Assembly (NCBI GenBank): GCA_900469965.1
Contig: UBZP01000022.1
Location: forward strand, 62,001 to 126,000
Direction of reading: 5' to 3'
Source of the DNA: Hyphomicrobiales bacterium
GTDB lineage: Bacteria > Pseudomonadota > Alphaproteobacteria > Rhizobiales > Rhizobiaceae
Length of the DNA: 64,000 bases
The notes under the pieces are model-generated. The model saw nothing but the letters and a program-made list of their open reading frames with translations. It did not search any database and had not been told where the DNA came from. Shown piece after piece: positions 1 through 13,100 of this stretch (position 1 is its first letter; the number at the start of each line of letters is the position of its first letter). The position numbers and the translations under genes were made by a program.

Positions 1-2
1 CG

Positions 3-476
3 CGCCGCGGCGAGCTCCTGTGGGACATCGGCGCAGGCTCAGGGTCGATCGGGATCGAATGGATGCTGGCCGATCCGTCGCTGCGGGCGATCGCGGTGGA
101 GGCGGTGCCGGAGCGGGCAGCGCGCATCCGCCGGAATGCGGCGCAGTTCGGCGTGCCGGGGCTTGCCGTGGTGGAGGGCCAGGCGCCCGGAGCGCTGAGC
201 GGCCTGCCTGAGCCCGATGCGATCTTCATCGGCGGCGGCGGCAGTGAGGACGGCGTGATTGCGGCGGCGGTCGCGGCGCTGAAGCCGGGTGGCCGGCTGG
301 TCGCCAATGCGGTGACGACGGAGATGGAGGCCGTGCTGCTGGCCGCGCAGGCGAAGCTCGGCGGCACGTTGGTCCGCATCGACATCGCCCGCGCCGCGCC
401 GGTCGGAACGATGACGGGCTGGCGGCCGGCGATGCCGGTGACGCAATGGAGCTGGGCGAAGCCGGCGAATGACTGA
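3..476 (+). CDS. cobL: Precorrin-6Y C5,15-methyltransferase (decarboxylating), 3' part
   Basis: This is the C-terminal part of CobL; the gene is cut by the left edge and is open from base 3 in this frame. The first visible residues contain the CbiT-type SAM-binding motif (LLWDIGAGSGSIGIEW), followed by EAVPERAARIRRNA, GGGGSEDGV and LKPGGRLVANAVT, the usual order in the CbiT methyltransferase half. Known role of the family: methylation of C5 and C15 and decarboxylation in aerobic cobalamin synthesis in the cytoplasm. cobM follows 144 bases later on the same strand, as in rhizobial cob operons. The N-terminal CbiE half lies outside the window. Confidence 0.93.
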   Translation, partial: RRGELLWDIGAGSGSIGIEWMLADPSLRAIAVEAVPERAARIRRNAAQFGVPGLAVVEGQAPGALSGLPEPDAIFIGGGGSEDGVIAAAVAALKPGGRLVANAVTTEMEAVLLAAQAKLGGTLVRIDIARAAPVGTMTGWRPAMPVTQWSWAKPAND

Positions 477-620
477 GGCGACCGGCGGCCAGCGGGCCCT
501 GCACACAATGCGACAGACAGGAGACCGGAGCGGTCGTGCAGACGCATGTGGGCGCACGGCCATCCGGGGGACAAGGCGACCGCGGCCGGGACGGCCTTGC
601 GGCAGGATCGAGGAAAGACC

Positions 621-1382
621 ATGACCGTTCATTTCATCGGCGCGGGGCCGGGGGCCGCCGACCTGATCACCGTTCGCGGGCGCGACCTGATCGGCCGCTG
701 CCCCGTCTGCCTGCACGCAGGCTCCATCGTGTCGCCGGAGCTCCTGCAATACTGCCCGCCGGGTGCCCGCATCGTCGATACCGCGCCGATGTCACTCGAC
801 GAGATCGAGGCGGAATATCTGCGCGCGGCGCAGGCGGGCGAGGACGTGGCGCGGCTGCATTCGGGCGATCTTTCGGTCTGGAGCGCGGTTGCCGAGCAGA
901 TCCGCCGGCTGGAGAAGCACGGCATCGACTACACGCTGACGCCCGGGGTGCCGTCCTTTGCGGCGGCGGCGGCGGCGCTGAAGCGGGAACTGACGATCCC
1001 GGCGGTGGCGCAGAGCCTCGTGCTCACCCGCGTTTCCGGCCGCGCCTCGCCGATGCCGAACCGGGAGACGCTGCAGGGCTTCGGCGCGACGGGGGCGACG
1101 CTTGCGATCCACCTCGCCATTCACGCGCTCGACCAGGTCGTGTCGGAGCTGACGCCGCTCTATGGCGCCGACTGCCCGGTGGCGATCGTCGTCAAGGCCT
1201 CCTGGCCGGACGAACGGGTCGTGCGCGGCACGCTCGCCGACATCGCGGCGAAGGTCGCCGAGGAGCCGATCGAGCGGACGGCGCTGATCTTCGTCGGAAG
1301 GACGCTCGCGGCGGAGGATTTCCGCGAAAGCTCGCTCTACGATCCGGCCTACCAGCGGCGTTTCCGGGGAAGAGGGGAATAG
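621..1382 (+). CDS. cobM: Precorrin-4 C11-methyltransferase
   Basis: A 253-residue protein of the usual CobM/CbiF length. It opens with the SAM-methyltransferase motif [16 protein letters not shown] and carries [16 protein letters not shown] and the conserved R-x-S-x-MP loop ([12 protein letters not shown]). The enzyme methylates C11 of precorrin-4 in the aerobic B12 pathway. I chose the ATG at 621, which follows a GAGGAAAG ribosome-binding site; an upstream in-frame start at 546 would add 25 residues unlike the family. It follows cobL on the same strand, so co-transcription is likely although the 144-base gap has no recognisable gene. Confidence 0.95.
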   Translation: MTVHFIGAGPGAADLITVRGRDLIGRCPVCLHAGSIVSPELLQYCPPGARIVDTAPMSLDEIEAEYLRAAQAGEDVARLHSGDLSVWSAVAEQIRRLEKHGIDYTLTPGVPSFAAAAAALKRELTIPAVAQSLVLTRVSGRASPMPNRETLQGFGATGATLAIHLAIHALDQVVSELTPLYGADCPVAIVVKASWPDERVVRGTLADIAAKVAEEPIERTALIFVGRTLAAEDFRESSLYDPAYQRRFRGRGE

Positions 1383-1385
1383 GCG

Positions 1386-2180
1386 TCAGCGGGCGGCGAG
1401 GCCGGCGAGGGCCAGGAAGCGGTCGATCATGGCGTTGACCTGGCCGGGCACTTCGAGCTGGCAGAAATGGCCGGAGCCGACCGTCTGCCCGGCCATCAGG
1501 TGCGGAATGAGCTGCAGCAGGCGGGCCATGTCGCTGCGCGGCGACGGCTCGTTGGCGGCAATGTAGAGGCTCGGCGACAGGACGGGCACCTGGCCGACGG
1601 CGGGATCGAACGCTGCGAGCCCGCGATAGGCGCCGACCACCACATGCTGCGGGGCGGCCGTCATCGCCTGCAGGATCTGCGCGCGCCGCGCGGGGTCGTC
1701 GCTTTCGAGGAAGAATGTGGTCGTCACCAGCCGGCGCAGTTCGTCGCGGTAGTCCGGGCCGCTCAGCTTCTCGGCGATCGGCCCCATCATGGCGCGTGCC
1801 GCCGCCGGCCGGGCGACCGCCGAATCGATCATGACGATGCCGGCGGCAAGGTCCGGCCAGCGGGCGGCGATGTCGTAGGCGACGTTGCCGCCCATGCTGT
1901 GGCCCAGGAAAACCGGCCTTGCCAGGCCGAGTTCGCCACACGCCCACACCACATCGTCGGAAAAGCCGGATATCGGATAGGGCTGGTCCGGCGCGTCACT
2001 GCGGCCATGGCCTCTCAGGTCGAGGGAAAGGATCGCATGGCCGGCAGCCGCGAGGTGTTCGCGCTGCGGGGCGAGGAAGCTCATGTCGCAGCACCAGCCG
2101 TGCAGCAGCACGACCGTCGGCGCGCCGCCGTCGTCCCATTCGTAATACAACGCCGTCCCGTCGCGGTGCAGATAGGGCAT
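1386..2180 (-). CDS. Alpha/beta-fold hydrolase
   Basis: A 264-residue alpha/beta hydrolase. An HGW oxyanion-hole motif sits at about residue 27, LDLRGHGRSD at 53-62, the nucleophile elbow GHSMGG with Ser95, and the likely catalytic His238 in GSGHFC near the C terminus. Family members include esterases, enol-lactonases and haloperoxidase-like enzymes; the substrate cannot be read from sequence. No signal peptide or membrane segment is visible, so it is probably cytoplasmic. It lies tail to tail with cobM (3 bases between stop codons) and 131 bases downstream of metH on the same strand. No link with B12 or methionine is implied beyond position. Confidence 0.85.
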   Translation of the reverse strand: MPYLHRDGTALYYEWDDGGAPTVVLLHGWCCDMSFLAPQREHLAAAGHAILSLDLRGHGRSDAPDQPYPISGFSDDVVWACGELGLARPVFLGHSMGGNVAYDIAARWPDLAAGIVMIDSAVARPAAARAMMGPIAEKLSGPDYRDELRRLVTTTFFLESDDPARRAQILQAMTAAPQHVVVGAYRGLAAFDPAVGQVPVLSPSLYIAANEPSPRSDMARLLQLIPHLMAGQTVGSGHFCQLEVPGQVNAMIDRFLALAGLAAR

Positions 2181-2311
2181 GCGGCAACTTTCGGCGGCTC
2201 CGGCCCGCTTGTCAAACGGGGCGGTGGCGCTAGCGCGAGACATCGCGCCGCTGGTCGGCCGGGCACCGCCCGGGTACGCGGCGGAACGGCGGGTTGCCGT
2301 CGCTTCGTCGT

Positions 2312-6103
<3,792 letters not shown>

Positions 6104-6112
6104 GGCGAAGCC

Positions 6113-6139
6113 CTCCGATGCAGCATGTCTGCATCGGAG
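6113..6139 (-). promoter_or_regulatory. Inverted repeat overlapping the metH ribosome-binding site
   Basis: A perfect 11-base inverted repeat (CTCCGATGCAG and CTGCATCGGAG, 5-base spacer). On the minus strand its 3' arm ends in CGGAG, the first part of the metH Shine-Dalgarno CGGAGGG. If the RNA folds, the site would be partly masked. A protein-binding DNA palindrome is an equally good reading. Seen: the repeat and its position. Inferred: a regulatory role. Confidence 0.55.
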
Positions 6140-6142
6140 ATC

Positions 6143-6162
6143 ACATAAAGATATGTTTATGT
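6143..6162. promoter_or_regulatory. Candidate ArsR-family (SahR-like) operator upstream of metH
   Basis: A 20-base AT-rich palindrome, ACATAAAGATATGTTTATGT, with only two mismatched symmetric positions, in an otherwise GC-rich region. A further half site (CTTTATGT) follows at 6171-6178. ArsR-family SahR regulators are known to control methionine-cycle genes, including metH, through AT-rich palindromes. The match to SahR is inferred from position and shape; no sahR gene is in the window. Confidence 0.45.
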
Positions 6163-6182
6163 CAATATGTCTTTATGTTGCT

Positions 6183-6398
6183 TCAGTGCGGCCTGCCCGT
6201 TCGCCCCGCCAGCTGTTCGAACAGCCTCCGGAGCCGGACGATGTCCGGATCGCGGTCCTGATAGGGTGCGAGCTTGCTGATTTCCTTTGCAGCCGCCACG
6301 GCGAGATCGGCGCCGCGCGGCTGCCACAGCAGCCAGGAGATGAAGACGGATTCCGGCCTGCCGGAGCCGGAGGGTTCGGAATTGACGATGGCAGACAT
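6183..6398 (-). CDS. Unknown 71-residue protein downstream of a B12 riboswitch
   Basis: I do not recognise this protein. It begins MSAIVNSEPSGSGRPE and contains WLLWQPRGADLAVAAAKEI and a charged helical end (DPDIVRLRRLFEQLAG). It has no obvious membrane segment, signal peptide, metal-ligand cluster or His-rich stretch, so it does not look like the cobalt-transport protein CbtB. The ATG at 6398 is preceded by GGGGA at 6-base spacing; that site is inside a 7-base hairpin (6406-6425). The cobalamin riboswitch at 6513-6705 is on the same strand about 115 bases upstream. metH starts 79 bases downstream but appears to have its own control sequences. Coding status rests on the start signals and riboswitch context, not on homology. 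Confidence 0.6.
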   Translation of the reverse strand: MSAIVNSEPSGSGRPESVFISWLLWQPRGADLAVAAAKEISKLAPYQDRDPDIVRLRRLFEQLAGRTGRPH

Positions 6399-6405
6399 TT
6401 GACTT

Positions 6406-6425
6406 CCCCAATCTTGGAATTGGGG
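6406..6425 (-). promoter_or_regulatory. Hairpin masking the start of the 71-residue gene
   Basis: On the minus strand CCCCAAT, a 6-base loop and ATTGGGG form a perfect 7-base stem. The 3' arm carries the GGGGA ribosome-binding site six bases before the ATG at 6398. With a cobalamin riboswitch upstream, this is a natural translational expression platform (inference). There is no T-run, so it is not a transcription terminator. Confidence 0.55.
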
Positions 6426-6512
6426 GATGACCGGACGCACGCAAGCTGGAGTTCCGCTTCGACGCGGAGCAAGCGCACCCGTGGGACACCCCGCCCATGG
6501 ACGTTACGAGTT

Positions 6513-6705
6513 CATCAGGGCAGGTCTCCTGGCTTGCGGGTCGTCGCTTCTGTCCGGCCTTCCCGACACGCATTCGCGCCAGTGGCATGGGGGACAGCGG
6601 CTCGCCGCCTACAGTTGCGGGGGCAGCGCCGGAATGGATGGTTTCCCATCGCACCGGCTTCCCTCTTCGCTTCCTCATCTTCGACGATTCGGAAGAACCC
6701 TGATG
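6513..6705 (-). promoter_or_regulatory. Cobalamin (B12) riboswitch
   Basis: Reading the minus strand, the conserved blocks occur in order: AAGAGGGAAGCCGGTGCGA, GCTGCCCCCGCAACTGTAGG, ATGCCACTGG, GGGAAGGCCGGACAGAAGC and the B12 box GCCAGGAGACCTGCC (6519-6533). The ends pair as a 7-base P1 stem, CATCAGG (6699-6705) with CCTGATG (6513-6519). These are the features of the RF00174 aptamer class, which binds adenosyl- or methylcobalamin and usually switches genes off. The first gene downstream is the 71-residue unknown; metH is second. Confidence 0.95.
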
Positions 6706-7161
6706 GCCGCAAGGTGGCCCGGCAGCGGGGCTGCTGTCAACGCGACAAAAGGCGTTGTCGACCGAAATGAATCCGGAACGGAACCGAATCGGCGGCGTCG
6801 CGTTCAGGCCCCGTTCACCGCTGATCGCGTAGGGCAGTCGCGGTATATAATGGCCTATCTATTGTCGGAGTGGACTTGCCCTTGCCTTCCAGTTCTGTTG
6901 CAACAGCCTGCCATTGCGGCTAAAGAATGCCGTTTTCATGCGTCACTCAGTCAAGCGGGATATGGATATATCGTCCGTTGCAGTTCGCCCACGAACCGAT
7001 GGGCGCGTGCCCGTGCGTCTTGGTCCTTCCGACGGGCCGTCGCGGAGGAAACGAATGACGCCGTCCCGTGACGCGGAGCCGCACGGATAGTCCCGCCTGC
7101 CGAACGCAATCCGGCTGCCGCCGGAACCACCAACCCTGCTCGAAAACAGAAAAAGACGCTG
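6706..7161. other. Intergenic region between B12 riboswitch and ndvB
   Basis: This stretch must hold the promoter of the riboswitch transcript (minus) and that of ndvB (plus). A TATAAT hexamer lies at 6846-6851 on the plus strand, but without a convincing -35 partner. Short open frames here look like non-coding noise. I see no repeat, terminator or RNA gene. Confidence 0.5.
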
Positions 7162-10100
7162 ATGTCCCTTCACAACCGACCACAGACTTCGTCGCGCGAG
7201 ACGGAATCCAAGCAGATCGACTACAACGACTCGATCCGGGATACCTATTTCACCCTCGAGGAACTGAGCGCCTGCGGTGAGGACCTGGCGAGAAACGGCG
7301 CGCAGACGCTGCCGGGCTTCACGCCGTTCGACTTCCGTGCCCGGCACCGGGAAAACGAGAAGGAGATCTTCCGCGTCTACCAGACGACCGCCCGCGACGT
7401 CGAGGCGGGCATGACGATCACGCCGGCGGCCGAATGGCTGCTCGACAACTACTACGTGGTCGAGGAGGCGATCCAGGAAGTGCGCCGCGACTTCCCGCGC
7501 CGCTTCTATCGTCAGCTGCCGACGATGAAGATCGGCGACGTCGAAATCCCGCGCACGCTGGCGCTCGGCTGGCTCTACGTCGCCCATACCCAGAGCAGCG
7601 TGTCGCGCGAGAGCCTGACGGCGATCGTCGAAGGCTTCCAGAAGGTCGAGGCCTTCAAGATCGGCGAATTGTGGGCGCTGCCGTCGATCGTCCGCTTCAT
7701 CCTGATCGAGAACCTGCGGCGCATTTCCAGCCGCGTCGAGCGCTCACGCGGCATGCGCCGCAAGGCGAACGAGGTGGCCGACGAGCTGATCCGCCAGAAC
7801 GACCCGGAAAAGAGCGTCGTGATCCTGCGCGAGATCGAGCATCTCGTCGCCGACAACACCTTCGTGGCGCAACTGCTCTATCGCCTGCGCGACGGGCTGC
7901 AGGCCTCGGGTGCCGCCATCCAGTGGCTGGAGAAGCAGATCGAGGCGCGCGGCACTGACCTCGAGGAGGTGCTCGTCGCCGAGCAGAACCGGCTGTCGTC
8001 CGGCAATGTCACGATGAGCAACCTCATCAAGGGCCTGCGTTCGATCGACGACACGGAATGGCCCGTCTGGGTGGAGAGCGTCAGCCGCCTCGATGCGGCG
8101 CTGCGCGAGGGCTCCGACTATACCGAGCTCGATTTCGGCTCGCGCAACTCCTATCGCGACACGATCGAGAAGATGGCCCGCCGCTCGGGCAAGACCGAGC
8201 TCGAGGTGACCCAGATCGCGCTGGCGCTGACCGCCGAGGACATGGCGGCCGGCAACGTCGCCGGTGCGCACGAGGCCAATGTCGGCAGCTATCTGGTCGG
8301 CCAGAAGCGCGACATCCTGGAAAAGCGGATCGGCTACCGCCCGTCGATCCTGCAGCGCATCGTCCGTTTCGGCCGGTCGCTCGACTGGTTCGCGATCGCC
8401 GGACCGGTGGTCCTCCTGACGCTTCTGGCCATGGTCGGCGTCTACTACTTCCTCGACCAGATGGACATTCCGGACGGGGCGTGGCTGATCATGCTGATCC
8501 TGTTCGCGGTTCCGGCCTCGGAGGGCGCCGTCGGCCTCTACAACACGCTCGTCACGCTCTGCGTGAAGCCGACCAGGCTGGTGGGCTACGAGCTGCGCGA
8601 GGGCATTCCGGAGGAGGCGCGCACGCTGGTGGCCGTCCCCTGCCTGATCTCCAAGCGCGACCACGTCGACGAACTGGTCCGCAACCTGGAGGTCCACTAC
8701 CTCGCCAATCCGCGCGGCGAGATCTACTTCTCGCTGGTCAGCGACTGGGTCGACAGCACGGTGGAGGAGACGCCGGAGGATCTCGACGTCCTCGAATATG
8801 CCAAGCGCGAGATCGCGCTGCTTTCGGCGCGCTATGCCTATGACGGGCGCACCCGCTTCTACCTGTTGCACCGCCGCCGGCAGTTCAATCCGCAGGAAGG
8901 CGTGTGGATGGGCTGGGAGCGCAAGCGCGGCAAGCTGCACGAGCTGAATCTGCTTTTGCGCGGCGACGGCGACACCAGCTTCCTGCCGGGCGCCAACATC
9001 GTTCCGGAAAACGTCCAGTACGTGCTGACGCTCGATTCCGACACGCGGCTGATGCGCGATGCCGCCACCAATCTCGTCGGCAAGCTGTTCCACCCGATCA
9101 ACCGTCCGCTGATCGACCCGCAGACCCAGCGCGTCGTCGCCGGCTACAGCATCCTGCAGCCGCGCGTCACCCCGTCGCTGACGACCGGCGACGAGGCCTC
9201 GACGTTCCAGCGCATCTTCTCGGCCAACCGCGGCGTCGACCCCTATGTCTTCACCGTCTCGGACGTCTACCAGGACCTCGCCGACGAAGGCACATTCACC
9301 GGCAAGGGGCTCTATCACGTCGACGCCTTCGAGGCGGCGCTGAAGGGGCGCATCGAGGAAAACTCGATCCTGTCGCACGACCTGCTGGAAGGGTCCTATG
9401 CCCGCTGCGCGCTCGTCACCGACGTGGAATTCGTCGAGGACTTCCCGATCCGCTACGAGGTCGAGAACTCGCGCCAGCATCGCTGGGCGCGCGGCGACTG
9501 GCAGCTGCTGCCCTACATCTTCAAGCCGTCCAGCGGCGTTTCCATGCTCGGCCGCTGGAAGATGTACGACAATCTCCGCCGCTGCCTGATCCCGATCTGC
9601 TGGCTCGTCGCCTCGGTCATGGGCTGGTACTACATGGAGCCGCGCCAGGCGCTGATCTGGCAGCTGGTGCTGATCTTCCTCCTGTTCGTCGCGCCCACCC
9701 TGTCGCTCTTCACCGGCGCCGTGCCGCGCCGCAGCGACATCGTCGCCCGCGCCCACCTGCAGACGATCCTGTCCGATATCCGTGCGGCGAACGCGCAGGT
9801 CGCGCTCCGCATCGTCTTCATCGCCCATCAGGCCGCGGTGATGGCGGATGCCACGATCCGCTCGCTCTACCGCATGTTCGTCAGCCGCAAGCACATGCTC
9901 GAATGGCGCACGGCGGCACAGGTGCACAGCTCGTCCGGCGGCGGCATCTGGTCCTACTACGTCGACATGTGGCAGGCGCCGGCGCTGGCCCTGGTCGCGG
10001 TCGGCCTGGCGCTCTTCTCCAAGACGGGCCTTCCCTTCATCGCCATTCCGTTCGCGGCGATCTGGATCCTTTCGCCGGCGATCGCCTGGTACGTCAGCCA

Positions 10101-13100
10101 GTCGGCGGAGACGGAGGACCAGCTGATCGTGCCCGAAGGGGTGGTGACCGAGCTGCGCAAGATCGCACGGCGCACCTGGCGCTATTTCGAGACCTTCGTC
10201 ACCGCCGAGCAGCATTTCCTGCCGCCGGACAATTTCCAGGAGAGGCCGCATCCGGTGCTGGCGGAACGGACCTCGCCGACGAACATCGGCGTCTATCTGC
10301 TGTCGGTCGTCTCGGCGCGCGATTTCGGCTGGATCGGCTTCGAGGAGACGGTGCGGCGGCTCGAGGAGACGGTCTCGACCATCGACAGCATGCCGAAGTT
10401 CCGCGGCCATCTCTACAACTGGTACCGCACGAACACGCTCGAAACGCTCGGCCCGCGCTATGTGTCGGCGGTGGACAGCGGCAACCTTGCGGGCCACCTG
10501 ATCGCCGTCTCGTCGGTCTGCCGCGAATGGGCGGAAGCGCCCTCGGCGCATCTGCACGGCAGCCTCGACGGCATCGGCGACGCGGCCTCGATCCTGTCCG
10601 AAGTGCTGGCGGAACTTCCGGACGACCGCAAGACGGTACGCCCGCTGCGCCGGCTGCTGGAGGAGCGGATCGCCGGCTTCCACAATGCGCTCGCCGCGGT
10701 CAAGCGCGAGCACGAGTTCGCCTCGATCCGCGTCATCAACCTCGGCGTGCTGGCCCGTGACGTCCACAAGCTGATCGCCAACCTCGACCACGAGATCAAG
10801 AGCCCGCAGAGCGCGGAAGTGGTGAAGTGGGCCGATGCGCTGGTCGCCAGCTGCGAAGGGCACATCGCCGACAGCATGTTCGACCTCGGCAGCATCGAGG
10901 CCCTGCGCCAGCGCCTCGTCGTGCTGCGCGACCGCACCCGCGACATCGCGTTCTCGATGGATTTCGGCTTCCTGTTCCGGCCCGAGCGGCGGCTGCTTTC
11001 GATCGGCTACCGCGTCGAGACGAACGAGCTCGACGAGGCCTGCTACGACCTTCTGGCCTCCGAGGCGCGCCTGACCAGCCTGTTTGCGATCGCCAAGGGC
11101 GACCTGCCGACGGAACACTGGCACAAGCTCGGCCGCCCGGTCGTGCCGATCGGTTCGCGCGGCGCGCTCGTCTCCTGGTCCGGCTCGATGTTCGAGTACC
11201 TGATGCCGCCGCTCGTCATGCAGGAGCCGCAGGGCGGCATCCTGAACCAGACGAACAACCTGATCGTCCAGGAGCAGCAGAACCACGGCCGGCGGCTCGG
11301 CACGCCCTGGGGTATCTCGGAAGCGGCGTTCAACGCCCGCGACCACGACATGAACTACCAGTACACCAACTTCGGCGTGCCGACGCTCGGCCTGAAGCGC
11401 GGCCTCGGCCAGAATGCCGTCATCGCGCCCTATGCCTCGCTGCTGGCGACGCAGTATGCGCCGAAGGCGGCACTCGACAACCTCAACGAGCTACGCAAGC
11501 TCGGTGCGCTCGGGATCTACGGCTTCCATGACGCGGTCGACTTCACGCCGACCCGCGTGCCGGAGGGCAAGCGCTGCGCGGTCGTGTACAACTACATGGC
11601 CCACCATCACGGCATGTCGATCGCAGCCGTGGCCAACGTCGCCTTCAACGGGGCGCTGAGGGCACGCTTCCACGCCGATCCGGTGATCGAGGCGGCCGAA
11701 CTCCTGCTGCAGGAGAAGGCGCCGCGCGAGATCCCGATCATTAACACCAAGCGCGAGCCGGAAACGGTCGGCAGCACGCAGGCCGACCTGCTCAGGCCGG
11801 AAGTCCGGGTGATCAAGGATCCGGTGGCGGAGGACCGCGAGGCGGCCTTCTTCTCCAACGGTCACTACTCGGTCATGCTGACCGCGACCGGCTCCGGCTA
11901 CTCGCACTGGAACGGCCAGTCGGTCACCCGCTTCGAGCCCGACCCGGTGGAGGACCGCTGGGGCACCTTCGTCTTCCTGCGCGACACGGCCACCAACGAG
12001 TGGTGGTCGACGACCGTCGAACCCAAGCGCGCCGAGGGCGAGGAGGCAAAGACGCAGTTCAGCGACGACAAGGCGGAGTTCATCAAGACCGTCGGCACGC
12101 TGTCGAGCGAGCTGGAATGCCTGGTCGCCACCGAGCATGACGCGGAGGGCCGGCGCCTGACGCTGCTGAACACCGGCGCCGAGGATCGCTTCATCGAGGT
12201 CACCTCCTACATGGAGCCGGTGGTCACGACCGACGATACCGACAATGCGCACCCGCTGTTCGCGCGCATGTTCCTCAAGACCGAGATCGGCCGGCGCGGC
12301 GACGTCGTGCGCATCCTGCGCAACAAGCGCAGCCCGGGCGATCCGGACATGTGCGTGGCGCACCTGATCGTCGACAATGCCGGCTCGCGCCGGACGGAGG
12401 TGGAGACGGACAGGCGGAACTTCATCGGCCGCGGCCGCAGCCTTGCGACCGCCGCGGCCTTCGAGCCGGGCGCGCAGCTCTCGGGCACCGACGGCTTCAC
12501 GCTCGATCCGATCGTGTCGCTGCGCCGCGTCGTGCGCGTGCCGGCCGGCAAGAAGGTGAAGGTGATCTTCTGGACGATCGCCGCGCCCAACCGTGACGAG
12601 CTGGAACGGGCGATCGATCGCTACCGGCATCCGGAAGCGTTCAACAACGAGCTCATCCATGCCTGGACGCGCTCGCAGGTCCACCTGCGCCACATCGGCG
12701 TCACCTCGCAGGAGGCGGCGAGCTTCCAGGCGCTCGGCCGCTATCTCGTCTATCCCGACATGCACCTGCGCGCCGATGCCGCGACCGTCCAGGCGGGCCT
12801 TGCTTCGCAGTCGGCGCTGTGGCCGCTGGCGATTTCGGGCGACTACCCGATCTATGTCCTTCGCATCAACGACGATGCGGACCTGGAAATCGCCCGCGAG
12901 GCATTGCGGGCCCAGGAGTACCTGCGCCATCGCGGCGTGATGGCCGATCTCGTCATCCTGAACGAGAAGGCCTCGTCCTATGCGCAGGACATGCAGCACA
13001 CGCTCGAGCAGATCTGCGAGAACCTCAGGATGCGCGGCCAGTCGGACGGCATGCGACAGCACATCTTCGCGGTCCGCCGCGACCTGATGGACGTCTCCAC

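Noticed and set aside
6427-7071. A 214-codon plus-strand frame upstream of ndvB
   Set aside because: It runs through the opposite strand of the cobalamin riboswitch, and the peptide has no protein-like conservation pattern.
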